Assembly: GCA_944390695.1 (NCBI GenBank)
Contig: CALXQP010000002.1
Span: 1-35,460, forward strand
Source of the DNA: an uncultured Clostridia bacterium
GTDB taxonomy: Bacteria; Bacillota; Clostridia; TANB77; CAG-508
Direction of reading: 5' to 3'
DNA length: 35,460 nt
Shown here: positions 6,493 to 13,927 of the stretch, piece by piece
Position numbering within the stretch: position 1 is the stretch's first letter
Layout: each line of letters opens with the position of its first letter
Notes under the pieces: model-generated
What the model saw: the letters and a program-made list of their open reading frames with translations, nothing else
Told to the model about the DNA's origin: nothing
The model's database searches: none
Program-made: the position numbers and the translations under genes

Positions 6493-8274
6493 ATGTTTAA
6501 TATAGAGGAACAATTAAAAATGTTGCCAAACAAGCCAGGGGTATATATAATGAGAGATGTTGAAGATACGATAATATATGTAGGAAAGGCAATCAATTTA
6601 AGAAATAGAGTTAGATCTTATTTTAGGAAAACAGATAAAACTGAAAGAATTAAAAGAATGGTTTCATTAATAGACCATTTCGAATATATAGTAGTAGATA
6701 ATGAAGCAGAAGCTCTAATATTAGAGTGTAATTTGATAAAGAAAAACAGGCCTAAATTTAATGTACTATTAAAAGATGACAAAACATATCCATATATCAA
6801 AATTGATGTAAAATCAGATTACCCTAATGTAGTAATAACTAGAAAACTAGTAAATGATGGCTCAAAATATTTTGGACCATATGCAAATCCTGGAGCTGCT
6901 AAGGAGTTATTAGATTTTATAAAACAAAAATATAAAATACGTCAATGTAAAACATTTAGATCAGAAACGAGAGCATGCTTGAATTACCATATAAAGAGAT
7001 GTTTAGGGCCATGTATGGGATATGTTTCAAAAGAAGATTATAGGAAGCAAATAGATGAGATTATAGATATTTTAGATGGAAAAGTAGATAAAGTATTAAA
7101 AGATTTAGAAAAACAGATGTTAGAAGAAGCAAATAAAATGGATTTTGAAAAAGCAGCAGAGATTAGAGATAGAATGCTTGCAATTCAAAGAGTAAATGAA
7201 AAGCAAAAAGTTTCTAATATAACAGAAAATAATATAGATGTAATAGGAATTGCAAAATCTGATATAGAAGTATGTGTAGAAATATTTTTTGTTAGAGGAA
7301 GTAAAATGGTAGGAAGAGAACATTATTTCTTCCCAGATTTAAAAGAAATGGAAGACCAGGAGATAATATCAGGATTTATAAAACAATATTATATAGACAA
7401 TCAAAATCTACCTAATAAAATAATGGTTAGAGAAGAATTAGAAGATAAAAATGCAATTGAAGATTGGCTTACAAAAGAAGCTGGAAGAAAGGTAGAAATA
7501 AAATCTCCCAAAAAAGGCGAGAAATTACGTTTTGTAGAAATGGCAGATAATAATGCAAAAATTACTTTAGAAAATAAAGAAAGAGATAGAAGCGAAATAT
7601 TAGTAGAATTAAAAGAAGTACTTGGATTAGAGAAATTGCCAAGAAAAATTGAAACATACGATATTTCAAACATTTCAGGAGAATATATAGTTGCTGGAAT
7701 GTGTGTTATGGTAGATGGAGTAATAAAAAGAAATATGTCACGCAGATTTAAAATAAAAACAGTATATGGTCAAGATGACCCAAGGTGTATGGAAGAAGTA
7801 ATAACTCGTAGATTACAACATTCTATTAATGGAAATTCAAGTGGATTTGGAAGACTTCCAGATGTGATTTTTGCAGATGGTGGAATTACTCAAATAAGAG
7901 CTACTAAAACAGCTATAGCTAAATATGAAATTAATATTCCTGTTTTTGGTATGGTTAAAAATGATAAGCACCAGACAAGAGCATTAATGGATGAAAACAG
8001 ACAAGAGCTAGAAATATCAGAAAATTTGAAAAATTTGATAACCAAATTTCAAGATGAAGTTCATGATACAGCAATTTCTTATCATAGAAAGCTTAGAGAT
8101 GAGGCAATTACAAAATCGGAATTGGATTACATAGATGGAATTGGAGAAGCAAAAAAAATTGCATTATTAAAACATTTTGGAAGTGTAGAAAAAATTAAAA
8201 ATGCTTCTATTGGAGAACTAACTAAGGTAAAAGGGATTAATGAAAAACTTGCTAGAAAGATTTTGGAATTATAA
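6493..8274 (+). CDS. uvrC: Excinuclease ABC subunit C
   Basis: UvrC makes both incisions around a lesion in nucleotide excision repair, acting with UvrA and UvrB. The protein has 593 residues. The GIY-YIG domain is at the N-terminus (GVYIM at 16-20, IIYVGKAINLRNRV about 27-40). A UVR motif follows around residue 200 (EEANKMDFEKAAEIRDRM), then the RNase H-like endonuclease domain (ETYDISNISGEYIVAGMCVM; PDVIFADGGITQI) and C-terminal helix-hairpin-helix motifs (IDGIGEAKK, VKGINEKLA). ATG 6493 is preferred because AAGGAGG precedes it; an earlier in-frame ATG at 6475 lacks a site. It is monocistronic. Confidence 0.98.
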   Translation: MFNIEEQLKMLPNKPGVYIMRDVEDTIIYVGKAINLRNRVRSYFRKTDKTERIKRMVSLIDHFEYIVVDNEAEALILECNLIKKNRPKFNVLLKDDKTYPYIKIDVKSDYPNVVITRKLVNDGSKYFGPYANPGAAKELLDFIKQKYKIRQCKTFRSETRACLNYHIKRCLGPCMGYVSKEDYRKQIDEIIDILDGKVDKVLKDLEKQMLEEANKMDFEKAAEIRDRMLAIQRVNEKQKVSNITENNIDVIGIAKSDIEVCVEIFFVRGSKMVGREHYFFPDLKEMEDQEIISGFIKQYYIDNQNLPNKIMVREELEDKNAIEDWLTKEAGRKVEIKSPKKGEKLRFVEMADNNAKITLENKERDRSEILVELKEVLGLEKLPRKIETYDISNISGEYIVAGMCVMVDGVIKRNMSRRFKIKTVYGQDDPRCMEEVITRRLQHSINGNSSGFGRLPDVIFADGGITQIRATKTAIAKYEINIPVFGMVKNDKHQTRALMDENRQELEISENLKNLITKFQDEVHDTAISYHRKLRDEAITKSELDYIDGIGEAKKIALLKHFGSVEKIKNASIGELTKVKGINEKLARKILEL

Positions 8275-8320
8275 TACTATAAAAATTAATATTTTTGTAA
8301 GGATTATAACATATTTAAGT

Positions 8321-8337
8321 TTCGGTTTTTTTCCAAA
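8321..8337 (-). promoter_or_regulatory. Orphan copy of the upstream dyad element
   Basis: Minus-strand TTTGGAAAAAAACCGAAACTT belongs to the same dyad family as the elements upstream of five promoters. No good -35/-10 pair lies at the usual distance and no minus-strand gene follows. A TATGTTATAAT string on the minus strand lies next to it (8303-8312). The rest of 8275-8487 shows nothing else. Confidence 0.4.
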
Positions 8338-8487
8338 ATCACAAAATTAACATAATATACAAAAAGAGAAAATCAAAATTTGTAAATTATTGCGATGAAA
8401 ATTGGAAATCATTAAGAATAATATAAAAAATCTGGCATATATATATTATTACGGACAACTTGTCTATATAAAAAGGGGGGTTTTTAT

Positions 8488-8610
8488 ATGAAGTTTTTTA
8501 AGAGACACAAATTGCTTTCATTTGCAATAATTTCTTTTATAATACTTTCTGCATTTAATTTTTACATGATTTTTGAGCTTATTAGAATTTTAGGAGCCAG
8601 TACTTTTTAA
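8488..8610 (+). CDS. Small membrane peptide, 40 residues
   Basis: ATG 8488 lies eight bases after a strong AGGGGGG site and encodes 40 residues: a basic start (MKFFKRHK), a hydrophobic stretch of about 24 residues (from LLSFAIISFIIL through FNFYMIF) and a short tail ending GASTF. It looks like a single-pass membrane microprotein. A terminator hairpin begins inside its last codons, so it is probably transcribed alone. I recognise no family. The strong site, tight terminator and peptide-like composition make it a real gene rather than a chance ORF. Confidence 0.65.
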   Translation: MKFFKRHKLLSFAIISFIILSAFNFYMIFELIRILGASTF

Positions 8611-8626
8611 AAGTGCTGGTATTTTT
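8597..8626 (+). terminator. Terminator overlapping the small-peptide stop codon
   Basis: The stem CCAGTACTTT (8597-8606) with AAAGTGCTGG (8610-8619) is followed by TATTTTTC. The 5' arm is coding sequence and the stop TAA 8608-8610 lies in the loop region. Confidence 0.85.
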
Positions 8627-8704
8627 CTTGTATAATAATATAACATATTTTAGGGCAAGCTACTTTATTTTTGTATAAGCATAAACTATGGTAGGAGGTG
8701 TGAG

Positions 8705-9556
8705 ATGAAAGGTTTATGTTTATCAGGTGGAGGAATAAAAGCTGCTGCACATATTGGAGCATTAAAAGCTTTTGAAGAACAAGGAATAAAATTTGATTGT
8801 GTATCAGGAGCATCTTCAGGGAGTATAATTGCAACTATGTATGCATTAGGTTATAAAAGTGATGAAATGTGGAAGATGTTTCAAAAATTAGCTCCAAAGA
8901 TAAAGTATTATGAATGGAAAAATATTTTTAATTTAATTATTGGTCTTATATTTAAAAGAGAGATTATAATTGATGGTTTAAATAGTGGAAAAGTAATAGA
9001 AAACATTATAAAAGATATTGCGAAAAAAAATCAAATATATAATATAAATCAAATTAAAATGCCACTATTAATTTCAATGGTTGATGTAAAAACAGGAACA
9101 GTTTATATTGCATCATCAAAAGAATTAAGAGCAAGTCTTTTAGATAATACAAAATTTATGACAGATATACCAATATGTAAAGCAGTAAGAGCAAGTTGTA
9201 GTTTTCCAGTTGTGTTTTCTCCTTGCACATATGATAATATTCAATTAATTGACGGAGGAACTCGAGAGAACTTGCCATGGAAAGGATTAAAACAAATAGG
9301 TGCAGATGAAGTCTGGGGAATATCATTTAATACTATTTTTAAAGAATATGATTGTTGTTATGATATGATAGAAGTTGCATCACGAGCTATGGAATTACAA
9401 GGAAGAGAGCTTTCTGGATATGAAAAAGATGGAATTGATAGATTATTTACAATTAATTTGAAAAAAGTTTCTTTATTAGATTCAAAACAGATGGAATATT
9501 TATATAAAGTAGGGTATGAGCAAACAAAAGAAATTTTGAAGCAGCAAGGATTTTAG
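8705..9556 (+). CDS. Patatin-like phospholipase (RssA/YchK type)
   Basis: This 283-residue patatin-domain serine lipase uses a Ser-Asp dyad. The oxyanion loop SGGGIKAAAHIG is at 7-18, the nucleophile elbow G-A-S37-S-G at 35-39, and the catalytic D183-G-G at 183-185 (LIDGGTRENLPWK). All key residues are present, so it should be an active lipid acyl hydrolase; no signal peptide means a cytoplasmic or inner membrane-face enzyme. ATG 8705 follows GTAGGAGGTG. Bacterial members hydrolyse phospholipids or neutral lipids, and the substrate cannot be read here. It is separated from the small-peptide gene by a terminator. Confidence 0.92.
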   Translation: MKGLCLSGGGIKAAAHIGALKAFEEQGIKFDCVSGASSGSIIATMYALGYKSDEMWKMFQKLAPKIKYYEWKNIFNLIIGLIFKREIIIDGLNSGKVIENIIKDIAKKNQIYNINQIKMPLLISMVDVKTGTVYIASSKELRASLLDNTKFMTDIPICKAVRASCSFPVVFSPCTYDNIQLIDGGTRENLPWKGLKQIGADEVWGISFNTIFKEYDCCYDMIEVASRAMELQGRELSGYEKDGIDRLFTINLKKVSLLDSKQMEYLYKVGYEQTKEILKQQGF

Positions 9557-9591
9557 ATGAGATTTATAATTTGGAAAAATTGGGAGGGAAT

Positions 9592-9656
9592 TTCGAAAAA
9601 ATACCGAATTTTAAAAGATTAAAATTATTGAAAAAGTCACTCAAATAGTGTATAAT
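9592..9656 (+). promoter_or_regulatory. Methyltransferase promoter with upstream dyad
   Basis: TTGAAA (9628-9633), 17 bp, TATAAT (9651-9656). The dyad TTCG-N9-CGAA (9592-9608) is centred 51 bp upstream of the -10 box. Confidence 0.75.
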
Positions 9657-9681
9657 ATCATATGTAGAAAGAGAGGAAACT

Positions 9682-10539
9682 ATGAATATAGCAAGTGATT
9701 GGAAAGATTACAAAATATTAGATATGGCAGATGGACAAAAATTAGAAAAATGGGGAGATATAGTTTTAGTAAGACCAGATCCGCAAATAATATGGAAAAA
9801 TAAATCATATCCTGAAAAGTGGAAAAATGTAAATGCAACATATCATAGAAGCAAAACAGGAGGAGGGGCATGGGAATATAATAAAAAAGTGCCTAGCCAA
9901 TGGAAAATCAAATATAAAGAATTGACATTTAATATAAAACCAATGGGATTTAAGCATACAGGTTTATTTCCTGAGCAAGCAGTTAATTGGGATTGGATGA
10001 TGGAAAAAATAAAAAATGCTAAAAGAGATATAAAAGTATTAAATTTATTTGCATATACAGGTGGCGCCACAGTAGCATGTGCTGCAGCAGGTGCATCAGT
10101 TTGTCATGTTGATAGTTCAAAAGGAATGGTGAGCTGGGCAAAAGAAAATATCATGTCTTCAAAATTAGAAGATAGGCCTGTAAGATATATTGTAGATGAT
10201 GTTGTCAAATTTGTAAATAGAGAAATTCGTAGAGGAAACAAATATGATGCTATTATAATGGATCCACCTTCTTATGGAAGAGGTGCTAATGGAGAAGTTT
10301 GGCAATTTGAAACTAGCATATATGATTTAGTAGAACTATGTACAAAAGTTCTTTCAAATGATCCATTATTTTTCTTGATAAATTCATATACAACAGGAAT
10401 TTCTAGTAAAGTTTTAGAAAATATATTAAATTTGACTATAAAATATAAAGGCAAAGTTTCATCGGGAGAAATAGGGTTACCTATGGAAAATTCAGAATTA
10501 GTATTGCCTTGTGGTATATATGGAAGATGGGAATGTTAA
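9682..10539 (+). CDS. Class I SAM-dependent methyltransferase (RlmI/RlmK C-terminal type)
   Basis: This 285-residue protein has a Rossmann methyltransferase fold. SAM-binding motif I is LNLFAYTGGATVACAAAG (about 120-137), an acidic residue follows (HVDSSKGMVSWAKEN, 142-156), and motif IV is DPPSYGRG (194-201). This DPP-[SF] pattern and the order of motifs match COG1092 rRNA methyltransferases, here without the PUA domain; the exact target is unknown. ATG 9682 follows AGAGAGGAAAC. The stop TAA at 10537-10539 overlaps the first bases of a REP-like repeat (GTTAATTT), so insertion occurred at or very near the gene end. The sequence still ends at a plausible family terminus (LPCGIYGRWEC). Confidence 0.88.
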   Translation: MNIASDWKDYKILDMADGQKLEKWGDIVLVRPDPQIIWKNKSYPEKWKNVNATYHRSKTGGGAWEYNKKVPSQWKIKYKELTFNIKPMGFKHTGLFPEQAVNWDWMMEKIKNAKRDIKVLNLFAYTGGATVACAAAGASVCHVDSSKGMVSWAKENIMSSKLEDRPVRYIVDDVVKFVNREIRRGNKYDAIIMDPPSYGRGANGEVWQFETSIYDLVELCTKVLSNDPLFFLINSYTTGISSKVLENILNLTIKYKGKVSSGEIGLPMENSELVLPCGIYGRWEC

Positions 10540-10644
10540 TTTGGTGCCGGTTCTCTTTTTGCCTTTTTGCTTCCAGGCTGCTTGGCGGGCTAGTTTGGGC
10601 GATTTTGTTAATTTAGTGCCGGTTCTCTTTTTTCCCTTTTTGCT
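10535..10644 (+). repeat. Pair of REP-like direct repeats
   Basis: Two copies, 10535-10571 and 10607-10644, share GTTAATTT(G/A)GTGCCGGTTCT, a T run and CTTTTTGCT. They match the core of the block at 6202-6415. They fill the whole gap between the methyltransferase stop and the RluA ribosome site. Confidence 0.8.
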
Positions 10645-10669
10645 CATTTATAAAGAGAGGAGATATAAT

Positions 10670-11356
10670 ATGCAAAATTTAGAAGTGATTTTTGAAGATA
10701 ATCATATAATAGTAGTAAAGAAACAACCTAATATTCCATCACAGGCAGATAAGACAGAAGATAGGGATATGCTTACAATTGTAAAAGAATATTTAAGAGA
10801 AAAATATAGTAAGCCTGGAAATGTATATCTTGGGTTAGTTCATAGGTTAGATAGGCCTGTAGGTGGAGTAATGATATTTGCAAAAACTTCAAAAGCAGCT
10901 TCAAGATTAAGTGATCAAGTAAGGGAAAAAGTTTTTAAAAAGAAATATTTGGCAGTTGTTGATGGAAAATTTGAAAACAAAGTAGGTGTATTAGAGGATT
11001 ATTTATATAAAGATGAAAGAAATAATATTAGTAAAGTGGTAAGTAAAGAAAAGAAAAATGCAAAAATTGCGAAATTAGATTTTGAGGTTTTGGCTTATAA
11101 TGAAGTGAAAAATTTATCTTTGGTTAAAATAAATCTACATACAGGCAGACATCATCAGATAAGAGTGCAATTGGCACATTCGGGACATAGCATATTTGGT
11201 GATCAGAAATATGGAACTAGAGGACAAGGAAAGCAAATTGCTTTATGGGCATATGAATTGACAATAAAACATCCAATTACAAAAGAAGAAATGACTTTTA
11301 AATCATTGCCTGAAAGTAATGGCACATGGTGTATTTTAAAAGATATTAAATTATAA
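10670..11356 (+). CDS. RluA-family pseudouridine synthase without S4 domain
   Basis: The 228-residue enzyme has HRLDRPVGG at 58-66 (nucleophile D61) and the signature TGRHHQIRVQLAHSGHSIFG. It lacks the S4 RNA-binding domain, like RluA/TruC and many short clostridial members, so the target could be tRNA or rRNA. The start is ATG 10670 behind AGAGGAGATAT; the open frame extends further upstream only because it runs through the REP repeats. It may be co-transcribed with the methyltransferase and is followed by a terminator. Confidence 0.9.
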   Translation: MQNLEVIFEDNHIIVVKKQPNIPSQADKTEDRDMLTIVKEYLREKYSKPGNVYLGLVHRLDRPVGGVMIFAKTSKAASRLSDQVREKVFKKKYLAVVDGKFENKVGVLEDYLYKDERNNISKVVSKEKKNAKIAKLDFEVLAYNEVKNLSLVKINLHTGRHHQIRVQLAHSGHSIFGDQKYGTRGQGKQIALWAYELTIKHPITKEEMTFKSLPESNGTWCILKDIKL

Positions 11357-11363
11357 ATTAAAG

Positions 11364-11390
11364 ATCTATCTGAATAAGATGGATTTTTTT
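11364..11390 (+). terminator. Rho-independent terminator after RluA-family gene
   Basis: ATCTATCT pairs with AGATGGAT around a short loop (11364-11384) and is followed by seven T. Confidence 0.8.
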
Positions 11391-11571
11391 GTGTAAATAG
11401 TTGATTTTTATATATTAGACACATATTTTTTATGAAATATTCAATTTCATATATGAAAATTAAAAAATGAGATTTTAAGTAGATAAAAGTAAATTTCATA
11501 AAATAAATAAAAAAATTATACTTATGGGTGTTATATTTTAAATGTACTAAGGATAAAAATGAGGTGAAAAA

Positions 11572-12183
11572 ATGTTAGACAAAATTTGTGCATATTTAAC
11601 TAAGAAAATAAGAGAAGATAATCCAGAAATAGATGATGAAAGAGCAGAAATTATAATGTATGGACTTCAAAATATAATAGGTGAATTACCTAAAGGTATT
11701 CTTATATTAGTTATAGCATATTTTTTAGGAATATTTAATATAACATTAATCGCAATATTAGTTATAGCACCTTATAGATGTGTATCTGGCGGATTTCACA
11801 TGAAAACACATATTGGTTGTATAATTTATACTTTATTTTTATATAGTGGTTCTGCAGTTATTGCTAAATATGTTGCAATTTCCGGAATTGCTAAATATCT
11901 AATGGCTTTTTTTGTATGGATATTTGGAATTATAATGATAAGATTATATGCGCCGGCAGATACGGAAAATGTGCCAATACTTAGGTCAAAAGAGAGACAA
12001 CAAAAACAAATCTTTTCATATATTATTTTAACTGTTGAAATAATTATTTCTGTAATAATTAATGACCCTATAATTGCAGGTATTATAATATTTGGAGATT
12101 TAATACAAACTATGACGATTACGAAATTTGCATATAAAATTACTAATAATAAATATGGACATGAAGTATATGCAAACATTTAA
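11572..12183 (+). CDS. agrB: AgrB-type peptide-processing membrane protease
   Basis: AgrB cuts the AgrD precursor and forms the thiolactone/lactone of the autoinducing peptide. This 203-residue protein has about five to six hydrophobic segments and the family's catalytic pair in YRCVSGGFHMKTHIGC: H76 and C83, six residues apart, matching H77/C84 of the staphylococcal enzyme. ATG 11572 follows GAGGTGAAAAA. agrD lies 71 bp downstream on the same strand. The 215-bp upstream gap has a near-perfect palindrome (AATTTCATATATGAAAATT, about 11443-11461) that could be regulatory, and no strong -35/-10 pair, as expected for an AgrA-dependent promoter. Confidence 0.95.
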   Translation: MLDKICAYLTKKIREDNPEIDDERAEIIMYGLQNIIGELPKGILILVIAYFLGIFNITLIAILVIAPYRCVSGGFHMKTHIGCIIYTLFLYSGSAVIAKYVAISGIAKYLMAFFVWIFGIIMIRLYAPADTENVPILRSKERQQKQIFSYIILTVEIIISVIINDPIIAGIIIFGDLIQTMTITKFAYKITNNKYGHEVYANI

Positions 12184-12254
12184 TATTGATAATATGAGAG
12201 TTATGCAACTACTCTTATGTTATAAATTTTTTACAAAAGAAGGAGGAATTACAT

Positions 12255-12374
12255 ATGATGAAATTTTTAGCAAAAATGGCAGAGAAATATGCTAAAGCAA
12301 CAAATACAGCTTGTGCATTATTTTGGATAGGACATCAACCTAAAATGCCAGCATCTTTAATAAAAAAAGATTAA
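12255..12374 (+). CDS. agrD: AgrD-type cyclic peptide pheromone precursor
   Basis: This 39-residue peptide (38 from the second ATG at 12258) sits behind AAGGAGGAAT. It has the AgrD layout: an amphipathic N-terminal helix (MMKFLAKMAEKYAKA), a linker, a single cysteine in ACALFWIGH, and a C-terminal recognition tail HQPKMPASLIKKD that resembles the QPxxPxSL tail of clostridial AgrD proteins. The autoinducing peptide probably contains the ring Cys-Ala-Leu-Phe-Trp or one to two residues more; the exact C-terminal cut is uncertain. It follows agrB, as usual, and ends at a strong terminator. Confidence 0.92.
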   Translation: MMKFLAKMAEKYAKATNTACALFWIGHQPKMPASLIKKD

Positions 12375-12419
12375 TTACTAAAAAATAAAGGCCTTAAACA
12401 TTATAAATCAATTTTAAAA

Positions 12420-12450
12420 AGAAAACTCCAAGTCGGGGTTTTCTTTTTTT
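12420..12450 (+). terminator. Terminator of agrBD
   Basis: AGAAAACTCC (12420-12429) pairs with GGGGTTTTCT (12435-12444), followed by a T run to 12450. Confidence 0.9.
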
Positions 12451-12459
12451 AAAAAATAA

Positions 12460-12491
12460 TTGACATATTATAACCTAATATGTTATAATAT
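12460..12491 (+). promoter_or_regulatory. Toxin-antitoxin promoter with perfect operator dyad
   Basis: TTGACA (12460-12465), 18 bp, TATAAT (12484-12489). A perfect 10-bp inverted repeat, ATATTATAAC at 12465-12474 and GTTATAATAT at 12482-12491 with a 7-bp spacer, covers the spacer and the -10 box. It is the expected target for repression by the XRE protein encoded downstream. Confidence 0.8.
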
Positions 12492-12515
12492 AAAAACAAG
12501 GAGATGAGACATTAA

Positions 12516-12842
12516 TTGAAGATTATAAAGAATAATACATATATTAAAGACTTGCAGAAGAAAATTATAGATAAACATAAGAAAAAAGAACAACAAACGA
12601 TAGAAGTAATAGAAGAATTATTAAAGCAAAGTGAAAATATGAAAAAGTTAATGTTAAATCCTTTATCAATAGTATATGGAATAGAAAAAAAGAGAGGAAT
12701 TTTAAAAGAAATTTATACAGCTAAAATAAATTCAAAATTAAGAATGTATATAAAACCAATAGGAGAATATCCATATAAATTAGAAGAAATAATAGAAGTA
12801 GAATTAAAAGAAATAGATGATAGACATTATGGAGAGGGGTAG
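12516..12842 (+). CDS. RelE/HigB-like toxin
   Basis: This 108-residue basic protein has a RelE/ParE-superfamily C-terminal core: LMLNPLSIVYGIEKKRGILK, then YTAKINSKLRMYIKP and a final beta strand (LEEIIEVELKEIDDRHYG). Such toxins are usually ribosome-dependent mRNA endonucleases; activity here is inferred from family only. The start is TTG 12516 behind AAGGAG at a longish 12-base spacing; the in-frame ATG at 12504 meets a stop at once. The XRE-ImmA gene follows 11 bp later, so the order is toxin first, as in higBA. Confidence 0.78.
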   Translation: MKIIKNNTYIKDLQKKIIDKHKKKEQQTIEVIEELLKQSENMKKLMLNPLSIVYGIEKKRGILKEIYTAKINSKLRMYIKPIGEYPYKLEEIIEVELKEIDDRHYGEG

Positions 12843-12853
12843 GAGGTTATATA

Positions 12854-13879
12854 ATGATATATTTTGGAAAATACTTAAAAGATTATTTAGAATATAATAA
12901 TATGTCTCAAAGTGAATTTGCCATAAGAATGGGAATTACGCAAAAACACATGAATGAATTGATAAATGGCAAAACAAATATAACATTAGAAATGGCTGCT
13001 AATATAGAAAGATTAACAGGTATAGAAGCAGGTTTTATTTTAAGAATAGAAAATACAAGAAAAATGAAAGAAAAAATTTTAGAAGAATATAGTGATATTG
13101 TAAATCTTAAAACAAAGCTTTTAAAAGAATATTATATTAGTGAATTGAAAAAAAATAAATGGGTACAATTCAAAGATGAAACAGATACTTTGCAAATAGC
13201 TATTGATATATTAGATTTTCTGAAAATTAAAGATTTCAATGTTATACCTAAGTTACAAGAGCAAGTTTTGTTCAAAAAGACAGGAAATGATTTTAACAAA
13301 ATTGCTTTATGGATTTCTCATTGTGATGAAGTGGCAAAAGAACAAAAATTAAATGAATATTATAGTCATAATTTGTTATTTCTATTAAAAGACTTGAAGG
13401 AATATGCATATAATAATAAAGAAATAAATATAGAGGAAATTAGAAATTTATTTAATGTTTATGGAATATATTTTGCATGTGAAAAAGCATTAGTTGGGAC
13501 CAAAATAAGAGGATGTTTTAAAGTAAAAGGAAACCATCCTGCTATATACGTCACAGATAATTATGCTGGAAAAGATTCATTTTATTTTGAAATATTTCAT
13601 GAATTAGGGCATTGCAAATCAGATTATAATGAAGGAAAAAACAAAGTAATAATAGATGGAAATGAAAAAAAAGAAAAAAGAGCAGATGAATTTGCTCTAA
13701 ATATAATGATTGATAGTGAAATATGGAAAAAAATATTAGAGACAAAATTAGATGTTAATAAAATAGAAGAAATATCTAAAAATAATAAAATACCTATGAG
13801 TTTTATTGTTGGCAGACTAGCAAAAATGAAATATATAAAATATACTAGTAAATTATATAGAGATAATTACAAAAAGTAA
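12854..13879 (+). CDS. XRE-family regulator fused to ImmA/IrrE metallopeptidase
   Basis: The protein has 341 residues. The N-terminal helix-turn-helix (residues about 6-65, MSQSEFAIRMGITQKHMNEL) is a HigA-like DNA-binding domain. The C-terminal part is an ImmA/IrrE (DUF955) zinc peptidase with HELGH at 249-253 and a downstream acidic cluster EKRADEFA (274-281) supplying the third ligand. ATG 12854 follows GGGGTAGGAGG. It is probably the antitoxin and autorepressor of the toxin before it, binding the dyad at 12465-12491. In other systems ImmA-type peptidases cut a partner repressor when triggered, so self- or toxin-linked proteolysis is possible but not shown. Confidence 0.9.
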   Translation: MIYFGKYLKDYLEYNNMSQSEFAIRMGITQKHMNELINGKTNITLEMAANIERLTGIEAGFILRIENTRKMKEKILEEYSDIVNLKTKLLKEYYISELKKNKWVQFKDETDTLQIAIDILDFLKIKDFNVIPKLQEQVLFKKTGNDFNKIALWISHCDEVAKEQKLNEYYSHNLLFLLKDLKEYAYNNKEINIEEIRNLFNVYGIYFACEKALVGTKIRGCFKVKGNHPAIYVTDNYAGKDSFYFEIFHELGHCKSDYNEGKNKVIIDGNEKKEKRADEFALNIMIDSEIWKKILETKLDVNKIEEISKNNKIPMSFIVGRLAKMKYIKYTSKLYRDNYKK

Positions 13880-13886
13880 TGATTAA

Positions 13887-13918
13887 AGGCAACTTCATAT
13901 TAAATATTAAAGTTGCCT
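13887..13918. terminator. Bidirectional terminator between antitoxin and agrC
   Basis: AGGCAACTT (13887-13895) pairs with AAGTTGCCT (13910-13918). A/T-rich flanks on both sides serve the two convergent genes. Confidence 0.8.
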
Positions 13919-13927
13919 CTATTAATT

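Noticed and set aside
10511..10669. N-terminal extension of the second RluA-family protein
   Set aside because: The extension translates the REP repeats; the ribosome site and family length place the start at 10670.
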